Source of the DNA: Candidatus Intricatilinea gracilis | GTDB taxonomy: Bacteria > Pseudomonadota > Gammaproteobacteria > Burkholderiales > Burkholderiaceae_C | Direction of reading: 5' to 3' | DNA: 64,000 bases | Assembly: GCA_016702605.1 (NCBI GenBank) | Contig: JADJDQ010000005.1 | Coordinates: 124,001 to 188,000, forward strand | In this document: positions 1-6,463 of the stretch, one piece after another | Position numbering within the stretch: position 1 is the stretch's first letter | Layout: every line of letters starts with the position of its first letter | Program-made: the position numbers and the translations under genes | Notes under the pieces: model-generated | Told to the model about the DNA's origin: nothing | What the model saw: the letters and a program-made list of their open reading frames with translations, nothing else | Database searches by the model: none

Positions 1-441
1 GCCGTCGAAGACGTCGTGGCTGAGCGCAATGGCGCTGCCCATGGCGATGGTGTCGCGCGAGAACAGGCTCAGTTCCATGCCCGGATAGCCCTGGGTGACA
101 CCGTCACACATGGCCGGCACACCACCCGCCACCTGGGCAGTGGCGCCGTAGCGCCGCGCCTCTTCGCGGATCAGCTGCGGGTAGCCCTCGTAGGGCTGGT
201 GCGCCGAGAGCATGTCGTTGTAGGCGGTGACAACGGCCAGGTTGGGCGCCCGTTCGGCCACGACGCGGAACTTGTCCGAGCCCGGCAACGCGGCAAAAGC
301 ATGGGCCACGTTGGCGCAGCCCAGCCGCTCGGCGCCGCGGCCTCTGCTGGCCAGGGCACGCACACGCGCCAGGTAGGCGCTGCGGGTCGCGCTGCTGCGC
401 TGCACGATACGGGCGGTGACGAGGTCGATGGCTGGTTTCAT
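1..441 (-). CDS. edd: 6-phosphogluconate dehydratase, N-terminal part (cut by window edge)
   Basis: The frame opens with MKPAIDLVTARIVQRS and runs to the left edge without a stop, giving the first 147 residues of an IlvD/Edd family protein. Recognisable Edd stretches are YNDMLSAHQPYEGYP, AQVAGGVPAMCDGVTQGYPG and ELSLFSRDTIAMGSAIALSH; the Cys in MCDG is a conserved iron-sulfur ligand of the family. Edd dehydrates 6-phosphogluconate to KDPG in the cytosolic Entner-Doudoroff pathway; eda would be expected further left. The ATG follows a poor ribosome site but is the only start preceding the conserved N-terminus in this frame. The Edd-specific phrases favour Edd over the paralogue IlvD. Confidence 0.9.
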   Translation of the reverse strand, partial: MKPAIDLVTARIVQRSSATRSAYLARVRALASRGRGAERLGCANVAHAFAALPGSDKFRVVAERAPNLAVVTAYNDMLSAHQPYEGYPQLIREEARRYGATAQVAGGVPAMCDGVTQGYPGMELSLFSRDTIAMGSAIALSHDVFDG

Positions 442-542
442 GGCGGCGGGTCTGGCGGCAGATGGGGCAGGTCGAGTGCAAACGCAATGCCCGGCAGGTG
501 ACCGGGCAGCGGGCGTTCATGTAACTCACATGTCGAGTATGC

Positions 543-557
543 GGTAACCGAGTTACA
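543..557. promoter_or_regulatory. HexR-like operator upstream of edd
   Basis: The imperfect palindrome GGTAACCGAGTTACA sits about 100 bases upstream of the edd start. It matches the HexR pattern TGTAA-N5-TTACA with one mismatch in the first base. A further half-site TGTAA is at 520-524. HexR (RpiR family) represses Entner-Doudoroff genes in many proteobacteria, so position and sequence agree, but no hexR gene is visible in the window. A LacI-type GntR site is the alternative. Confidence 0.4.
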
Positions 558-679
558 TCGTCAAATCAGGATGAGAGTAGCCACAGGCCGCTTGCAGCCT
601 CGATGTGCAGGCCGGCGCGCGCTGTGGCGCCCATGGGATAGGCTTGACATGACACTCTGCCGCGGCGACGCTGCCGGCC

Positions 680-1303
680 ATGATCGAGCAACATGCCAGC
701 CCGCAGCAGATCGACGACCCGGTGTACCAGGCCACCTTGGCCGGCTGGGATCGCAGTGAGGATTGCTGGGTGTTTGCCTACGCCTCGCTGCTGTGGCGGC
801 CCGAGTTCGACGCCGCCGAGGTGCGCCGGGCGCGCCTGTGGGGCTGGCACCGCGCGCTCGAGATGCGCTCACGCGTGAACCGGGGCAACCCGCAGCAGCC
901 CGGCCTGGTGTTTGCACTGGTCGGTGGTGGGTCGTGTGTGGGCCATGTGTTGCGTCTGCCGCGCGACCGGGCCGAGCAGGAACTGCAACGCCTGTGGCAC
1001 CGCGAGATGCCCGGCGGCGGCATCTATCAGCCACGCTGGCTGCGTTGTGACACGGGAGGGGGCCAGGTCAGAGCGTTGACCTTCACGCTGGCACGCGATC
1101 ACCCCAACTACACCGGACGACTGAGCGACGACCAGGTGCGCACCATCTTGCACACCGCCAGCGGGCGTTACGGCAGCACACTCGACTACCTGCTGCAGAC
1201 GGCCGAGCAACTCGAGCGCCTGGGCATACGCGACCGCAAGCTCGAACGCATCACCGCACTGGGCCGCCAGGTGGCGGCTGCCATCGCGGCCGAGACACGC
1301 TAA
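680..1303 (+). CDS. ChaC-like gamma-glutamylcyclotransferase
   Basis: This 207-residue protein has the ChaC/GGCT signature near residues 30-45, VFAYASLLWRPEF, corresponding to the substrate-binding loop of glutathione-specific gamma-glutamylcyclotransferases. The rest fits the ChaC fold, including the conserved yLL.Ta..l...gi.D..L C-terminal region. The family cleaves cytosolic glutathione to 5-oxoproline and Cys-Gly. The length is usual for bacterial ChaC. It is divergent from edd with 238 bases between them; a TTGACA hexamer at 644-649 could be a -35 but no good -10 follows. The ATG at 680 is the first in frame. Confidence 0.8.
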   Translation: MIEQHASPQQIDDPVYQATLAGWDRSEDCWVFAYASLLWRPEFDAAEVRRARLWGWHRALEMRSRVNRGNPQQPGLVFALVGGGSCVGHVLRLPRDRAEQELQRLWHREMPGGGIYQPRWLRCDTGGGQVRALTFTLARDHPNYTGRLSDDQVRTILHTASGRYGSTLDYLLQTAEQLERLGIRDRKLERITALGRQVAAAIAAETR

Positions 1304-1386
1304 GGCATCGGGGACTCAGGTCAACGCCGCCAGTACCAGCACGGGTGCGACTGCAGTGGCCGATGCTGGCGCTGGCGCGTGCTGCT

Positions 1387-2046
1387 TCAGTCGGCCGGCA
1401 CGTCGGCGCGCTGCTGCGACGGGTCGAACATCGGCTCCGCGCCCGTGTCGACACGCGCAAGCCGAGCGGCTGCCAGGTCGCTCGGTGTGTCGACGTCGAA
1501 CAGGATGCCCGGGTCGTCAACTTCCACCGCATGCGCCGGATATCTGGCCACCAGGCGCCGCGCACCTTCGTCACCGGTGAGCTGGGCCAGGTCGCTGTAA
1601 AGCTCCGCGGCAAAACCGACCGGATGGCCACGCCGGCCGCGGTACTGCGAGTAGGCCACTGGATGCACTTCGAGCGCACGTGCGACAGCGTGCAGCGTTT
1701 CGGGGCGGATCAGCGGCATGTCGCCTGGCAACACCAGCCAGCCACTGGCCTGGGACCGCGCCGTCACGCCAGCGGCGATCGAATATCCCATGCCCAGCGG
1801 CTCACGGCTGGCCGAACCGACCGGAGGCAGCAGCACGATGTCCTTGGCAGCCACCACGGCTTGTACTGTGGGCACCAGTGCAGAGGTGGTCACCACGACA
1901 GTCGGCAGCCCGCTGCCCAGCGCATTGGCGATGGTCGCGGCCAGCACGTTGGCGCTGCCGAAGGGTTGCGCCAGCTTGTGGGTCGTACCCCCGAAGCGAC
2001 TGCCACGGCCAGCGGCCAGAACAATCACGGTTGCCGGCATGGTCAT
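1387..2046 (-). CDS. MobA/MocA-like nucleotidyltransferase
   Basis: The protein of 219 residues starts TMPATVIVLAAGRGSRFGG, the LAAGxGxRxG nucleotide-binding motif of molybdenum-cofactor nucleotidyltransferases. It also carries the metal-binding LVLPGDMPLI segment near residue 105 and the family's RRGHPVGF segment (about 137). Family members transfer CMP or GMP to molybdopterin in the cytosol; MocA makes the cytosine dinucleotide form used by xanthine-dehydrogenase-type enzymes. No molybdoenzyme or xdhC neighbour is in the window, so the exact substrate is unknown. An alternative start is the ATG two codons in, at 2040. It is convergent with chaC and divergent from pdxH. Confidence 0.75.
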   Translation of the reverse strand: MTMPATVIVLAAGRGSRFGGTTHKLAQPFGSANVLAATIANALGSGLPTVVVTTSALVPTVQAVVAAKDIVLLPPVGSASREPLGMGYSIAAGVTARSQASGWLVLPGDMPLIRPETLHAVARALEVHPVAYSQYRGRRGHPVGFAAELYSDLAQLTGDEGARRLVARYPAHAVEVDDPGILFDVDTPSDLAAARLARVDTGAEPMFDPSQQRADVPAD

Positions 2047-2342
2047 GCCCGTCCCCAGAGGCCTGCCGCTACGCGGGCTGCGATAACTTGCACGGTGGCC
2101 TTCCTAACCCTGTTGATCTGATGCAACGGACCATATGGGACCGCAGAACCCGCCCAGGCGGAAGTGGTGCCATCACTTAAGGGCTAGTCCGGGCAGGTGC
2201 AACCCGCGTGTACAGGATGTTCAGGACTGGCACAGAACGTCCCGGCATCACACATCTTCGCCGGCCGCTTTCCAGCGATTCGAGGCCACGACCACCGGGT
2301 CGACGCGCAATCAAGCGCGGGGCAGTTCCTATACTGCCTTGC

Positions 2343-2978
2343 ATGAAAGACTTGGCCTCACTTCGCAAGAGCTACGAAGCTGCCGAACTCGACGAGTCGA
2401 GTGCCCTGGATGCCCCCATGCAGCAGTTCGAGCTGTGGCTGCAGCAGGCCATCGAGGCGGGTGTACCCGAACCCAATGCCATGACGCTGGCCACGGTGGG
2501 CAGTGATGGCCGGCCTTCGACCCGTGTGGTGCTGGTCAAGGGGTGTGATGCACGGGGCGTCGTCTGGTACACCAACTACGACAGCCGCAAGGGCCGCGAA
2601 CTGGCCAACCACCCCTTTGCAGCGCTGCAGTTCCACTGGGTCGAACAAGAACGCGTGGTGCGCATCGAAGGCAAGGTGGGACGCACCAGCGCCGAAGAAT
2701 CGGACGCCTACTTCGCCAGTCGCCCGCTCGACTCGCGACTGGGCGCCTGGGCATCACCACAAAGCCAGGTGATCAACAGCCGGGCCGTGCTGGTGGCCAA
2801 CGCTGCCCGCGCCGCAGCCCAGCATGGCCTGCATCCGCCCAGGCCGCCAAACTGGGGCGGCTTTCGGCTGGTGCCCGATCGCTGGGAGTTCTGGCAGGGC
2901 CGCAAGTCGCGCCTGCACGACCGCCTGGTCTACCGCCTGACGCAAGGCGCCTGGGTGCGTGAGCGGTTGGCGCCTTGA
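2343..2978 (+). CDS. pdxH: Pyridoxamine 5'-phosphate oxidase
   Basis: This 211-residue FMN flavoenzyme would oxidise pyridoxine or pyridoxamine 5'-phosphate to pyridoxal 5'-phosphate in the cytosol. Family landmarks are the N-terminal LRKSYEAAELDE, the substrate segment PNAMTLATVGSDGRPSTRVV, the FMN-contacting NYDSRKGRELANHP, and the C-terminal PPNWGGFRLVPDRWEFWQG plus RLHDRLVY, both diagnostic of PdxH. The frame remains open upstream to 2208, but the family N-terminus begins at the ATG at 2343 and the extension has no family-like sequence. Length is normal. It is monocistronic, facing the MobA-like gene across 296 bases in which I see no clear promoter. Confidence 0.95.
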   Translation: MKDLASLRKSYEAAELDESSALDAPMQQFELWLQQAIEAGVPEPNAMTLATVGSDGRPSTRVVLVKGCDARGVVWYTNYDSRKGRELANHPFAALQFHWVEQERVVRIEGKVGRTSAEESDAYFASRPLDSRLGAWASPQSQVINSRAVLVANAARAAAQHGLHPPRPPNWGGFRLVPDRWEFWQGRKSRLHDRLVYRLTQGAWVRERLAP

Positions 2979-3075
2979 GCCGCGGCCGGTTCAGGCCGAG
3001 TGGGGCAACTTCACTTCGATCGCACATGCTCGGCCGGGGTGTCGAGCCAGGAAGGTGTGCCTGCCGGCAAGTGAA

Positions 3076-3107
3076 ACGGGCCAGACGTTCCGACTCGTCT
3101 GACCCGT
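3076..3107. terminator. Hairpin between convergent pdxH and mtrB-like gene
   Basis: A 12-base arm at 3076-3087 (ACGGGCCAGACG) pairs with 3096-3107 (CGTCTGACCCGT) around an 8-base loop with one internal mismatch. It sits between two converging genes and probably ends both transcripts. Only a short T-run follows on the minus strand, and none on the plus strand. Confidence 0.6.
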
Positions 3108-3143
3108 CGATTGGGCGACCCAGTCACCCGGTCGGTGGTCGAG

Positions 3144-5354
3144 CTACTCCCAGCGATACGAATAACTCACCGAAATCACGGTCACATCCTGATCGGGCTT
3201 TTGCCAGAGTGTGGTTCCGTCCGAGTAGGTGAACGGCACGGCGTTGTAGCCCCAGGTCCAGTCGGCGACATGGGTGCGCTGATGCACCAGATCCACGCGC
3301 ACTGCAGACGGCTTGTCCAGCTCGTATCGGCCGAACAGCTTGAGCTGGGTTTGACGGAACACGATGTCCGGCAGCCCACCGGTGGCGGCAAGCAGGGCCA
3401 CACTGTCGGCGCTGGCAAGTGCGTCGAGCGACTGGGCGTAGGCACTACGGTCGTTGCTGTAACTGAGCCCTGCGCCGACGTTGAGTTTGCTCATGGGCTT
3501 GCCGGTAGCACCGACACCCAGTCCATCCGAGGTGTTGGTGTACGACAGGATGTAGGCAGCCGGGCGGACCTGATGCAACGTCTGGCGAGCGTGTGTGTAC
3601 CAGCCGGTGAGGTTCCAGCGCGCCGACAGCGCATAACTCGTGTCGATCGACAACTGCGAGTTGGCCGTGTCACGCAGGCCCACGTCGCTGGGTGTCTTGT
3701 AGCGATCCTTTCCGGTATCGGCACTCAGTTGAAAGGCAAGTTCGTCCGTTGGTTGCCATTCGGTGCGCAGCTTGAGTGCGTCGCGCTGGCGGTCAGCCAG
3801 GGTCGGCATGTAGATGGCGGTAGCCCCCAGTCCGGATCCCGGGCTGTTGGGATCGGCGATCTCCGTCACACCCAGTCCGCTGTTGTCTCGCAACCAGTTC
3901 GAGCCGGTGCGTTGGCTTCGGGTCAACCCGACAGTGGCGCTGACACTTTCAGTCATGCGGCGCCGCAGTTCGGCACTCAAGCCGTTCTCGTCGGTCTTCT
4001 GACGCAGCGCACTGATACCCGAGACTGCGCTGCTGGCGGTGAAGGCGCCGCGATCGATCGACTCCTGATTGAACGTCAGACTGCCGCGGTAGCTGCCCGA
4101 GAACTGATAGGCCGCCTGCAACTTGCTGCGCATGCGCCGATTCGATAGCGCACGATTGGTGTAGCTCGAGGTGCCTTCGACGTTGTAGGGCGCGATCGGC
4201 GTCTGGTCGTCCTTGTCCTCGAAGCGTACATCGGCATGCAGGTGCAACTTGGGCATGGGACGTGCACTTGCGCCGACCAGGGCGCTGGTTGTCACCACCT
4301 TGGCACCCAGATTGTTCTGGCCCGCCGGCGCGCCGGTGAGACCGACGGCAGCAAAATCCTGTCGCTGCAGCGCCTGACCGTAGCCCAGCTTCAAACGGAC
4401 CTGGGTGGTCGGCGTCACCAGGAAGCTGCCCGTGAAGTCGATCTGCTGGGCCTGGTTGTCCGGTGCCAGTGCGACGGGCTGGCCAAGCAGACCCTGCAGC
4501 CCCGGCGACAGGGGCAGTGTGCTGCCTAGCGAGTTGTTCAGACTGCCCGGAATCCCGGGATTCAGGCTCCCGTTGGCATTGGTGAAATACGACCCGTAGT
4601 ACCCGACGCTCAACCGGAGGCGATCACCGGCGTAACTGAGGCGGGCATCGATCTGACTATGGGTCGCATCGATGGGCTCCGGCATCATCAACACTGCCGA
4701 CCCTGTCTGGATGCCAGTCGTGCCCCCACAGGTGATAGCGACAGTCGACGGGCAGTTCATGCCGATGCCGAACAGGCGCGCGCCTTCCTTGTGCTCGGTC
4801 TTGAAGCTGAGTTCGCCGTCCCAGCCAGGAACAATCGACTTCCACAACGACAGCCCCAGCGCCGAGCGTTTGACGCGCAGATCGACGTCTGCGCCTGTGC
4901 CCGGCAAGATGACGGACGCCGTCGGCGACGTGCCACCCAGACCCTGAAGCCCGGTGTTGACGGTGTGGGGGTCATACCGCACACTCTGGCCATAGGTGGC
5001 GCCGACCTTCCAGTCGCCCTGCTTCATCCACCGAACTTCGAGGTCGCGGGTGCTGCCAAGAACATTGCTGCCTTGCGCCTGCACAACCGTGCCGGACTCG
5101 TCGTTGCGCCGGTAGTAATCGCCACCCAGCACGACCTCGGTCTTCTTGGTGCGCAGGCCGTTGTATTGCCCGAAATGGGCACGGTCGGCGCTGTCTCCGC
5201 TGACGACCGCCAGACCCGCGTCGATATTTGCCTCGAACGCACTTGCCTGGGCCAGCGCATCCAGCGGCGAGAACATGGCCGCGATGGCCAGTGCCAGCAA
5301 GGTCGGACGGAACTGCAGGCGACCTGGTTCAACACTGTCGATGATGTGATTCAT
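3144..5354 (-). CDS. MtrB/PioB-family outer-membrane porin of a decaheme conduit
   Basis: This 736-residue protein has a long signal peptide (about residues 1-36, ending LDALAQA) followed by a beta-rich, aromatic- and Gly-rich sequence ending in alternating SVSYSYRWE, typical of outer-membrane barrels. Size, the motif DLEVRWMKQGDWKVGATYGQ, and position directly after an MtrA-like gene identify the MtrB/PioB family, which sheathes MtrA through the outer membrane. A good ribosome site (GGGGAG, 7 bases) precedes the ATG at 5354. The gene is 18 bases behind mtrA, so the two are co-transcribed. The N-terminal CXXC motif described for Shewanella MtrB is absent; the only obvious Cys pair lies in a mid-protein loop (near MNCPS and ITCGG). 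PioB/MtoB of iron oxidisers is the alternative role. Confidence 0.85.
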   Translation of the reverse strand: MNHIIDSVEPGRLQFRPTLLALAIAAMFSPLDALAQASAFEANIDAGLAVVSGDSADRAHFGQYNGLRTKKTEVVLGGDYYRRNDESGTVVQAQGSNVLGSTRDLEVRWMKQGDWKVGATYGQSVRYDPHTVNTGLQGLGGTSPTASVILPGTGADVDLRVKRSALGLSLWKSIVPGWDGELSFKTEHKEGARLFGIGMNCPSTVAITCGGTTGIQTGSAVLMMPEPIDATHSQIDARLSYAGDRLRLSVGYYGSYFTNANGSLNPGIPGSLNNSLGSTLPLSPGLQGLLGQPVALAPDNQAQQIDFTGSFLVTPTTQVRLKLGYGQALQRQDFAAVGLTGAPAGQNNLGAKVVTTSALVGASARPMPKLHLHADVRFEDKDDQTPIAPYNVEGTSSYTNRALSNRRMRSKLQAAYQFSGSYRGSLTFNQESIDRGAFTASSAVSGISALRQKTDENGLSAELRRRMTESVSATVGLTRSQRTGSNWLRDNSGLGVTEIADPNSPGSGLGATAIYMPTLADRQRDALKLRTEWQPTDELAFQLSADTGKDRYKTPSDVGLRDTANSQLSIDTSYALSARWNLTGWYTHARQTLHQVRPAAYILSYTNTSDGLGVGATGKPMSKLNVGAGLSYSNDRSAYAQSLDALASADSVALLAATGGLPDIVFRQTQLKLFGRYELDKPSAVRVDLVHQRTHVADWTWGYNAVPFTYSDGTTLWQKPDQDVTVISVSYSYRWE

Positions 5355-5372
5355 GTTGGTACTCCCCAGAAC

Positions 5373-6350
5373 TCAGCGCAGCATCAGCTGCGGAGTCGGA
5401 TTGGTGGCCGAGGGATTGTTCGAACCGTGCACCTGGGTGTGGCAGTTCATGCAACTGCGCCCTTGCCACAGGTTCACCACGTTCTTGCCGCCGGTCGTCA
5501 CTCCGATCTGCGGGCCGCTCTGGCCAGGCACTGCCGGTGGGAACACCCCTGGCTGACCACCTACCGCACCGACAGCGCCGGCCACGTGTGGGGTATGACA
5601 TTGCTGGCACAACATGGGCGGACGTGCGGTCAGCAGTGCCTGCACATTGCTGCCGTGGGGGTTATGGCAACTGGCGCAGTCTTCGGTGACCGGTTCATGC
5701 TGGTGCACGAACGGACCACGCTTTTCTGCATGGCAGGTGTAGCAAGTTGCATTGGTGCTGTCGCGCTTGGCAAGCTTGGGGCCTGCGGAGCCGTGCACGT
5801 TGTGACAGTCCGAACAGGTCATCCGACCCTCCGGCACGGGGTGATGCGACACCCGGTTCAGTTCCGAGCGCTGGGTCTTGTGACAGGCATAACAAGAGTC
5901 CGCCTGGCTGACCTTGGCCATGCTCTTGTCACGGTTGCCATGCACCTTGTGGCACGAGTCGCAGGCCACATCGGCACTGTCATGCTGGCTGCCCGACCAC
6001 AGTGAGCGATTGACTTCTTTGCCATGACACGTCTGGCACAAGTCGCTGCGAACCTGGGCAGACTGCCTGGCCTTGGTGCCGAAGCTGCGGTCAGCGGCCG
6101 GCCGTTCCTTCAGGTTGGCCGGCTTGTGCGCGTGGGTATCACTTTCCCCGTGGCAGGTAATGCAATCGGGCGCACGTTTGTCACTGGTATTTGCGTGTGC
6201 CGACCGGCTCATGTCGGGCAGATCTTCCTCGTCATGGCAGGTGATGCAGAAAGCCGCCCCGGTGGGTTCGGCTCCGGCAGCCCAGGCGGGCGGTGCCATC
6301 AGACTGCAAAGGCACAAGGCTGCCGCAGCCCAGAGTTGCTTGACTCGCAT
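5373..6350 (-). CDS. MtrA/DmsE-like periplasmic decaheme cytochrome c
   Basis: The protein of 325 residues has a Sec signal peptide (MRVKQLWAAAALCLCSLMAP to about residue 24) and exactly ten CXXCH heme sites: CITCH, CITCH, CQTCH, CDSCH, CYACH, CSDCH, CYTCH, CASCH, CQQCH, CMNCH. Spacing and length match MtrA/DmsE/PioA, which plug into the MtrB porin and carry electrons across the outer membrane. I chose the ATG at 6350 because AGGAGGGG lies 6 bases upstream; seven extra codons are open upstream. It forms a two-gene unit with the mtrB-like gene and is separated from mtrC by a strong terminator. DmsE (dimethyl sulfoxide reduction) is unlikely because no DMSO reductase is nearby. Confidence 0.92.
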   Translation of the reverse strand: MRVKQLWAAAALCLCSLMAPPAWAAGAEPTGAAFCITCHDEEDLPDMSRSAHANTSDKRAPDCITCHGESDTHAHKPANLKERPAADRSFGTKARQSAQVRSDLCQTCHGKEVNRSLWSGSQHDSADVACDSCHKVHGNRDKSMAKVSQADSCYACHKTQRSELNRVSHHPVPEGRMTCSDCHNVHGSAGPKLAKRDSTNATCYTCHAEKRGPFVHQHEPVTEDCASCHNPHGSNVQALLTARPPMLCQQCHTPHVAGAVGAVGGQPGVFPPAVPGQSGPQIGVTTGGKNVVNLWQGRSCMNCHTQVHGSNNPSATNPTPQLMLR

Positions 6351-6406
6351 TCGTATCCCCTCCTGCACCAATTGGCACGATACAGGTCGATCGGCCCGCA
6401 GGCCAG

Positions 6407-6437
6407 AAAAAAAGGGAGGGCCTAGCTCGGCCCTCCC
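6407..6437 (-). terminator. Rho-independent terminator behind mtrC-like gene
   Basis: A perfect 9-base stem, GGGAGGGCC at 6414-6422 and GGCCCTCCC at 6429-6437 with a 6-base loop, is followed on the minus strand by seven T residues (6407-6413). It begins 26 bases past the mtrC-like stop and only 57 bases before the mtrA-like start, splitting the cytochrome cluster into two expression units. Confidence 0.88.
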
Positions 6438-6463
6438 GTCAGTGCGGCCGCTCGAGCGACTGC

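Noticed and set aside
644..649. Sigma-70 promoter (TTGACA) for the chaC-like gene
   Set aside because: The -35 is good but no acceptable -10 lies 16-18 bases downstream, so it was not listed as a promoter.
5373..6350. DmsE partner of a DMSO reductase
   Set aside because: The decaheme family is shared, but no dmsA/dmsB-type molybdoenzyme is encoded nearby and an mtrC-type gene is adjacent.
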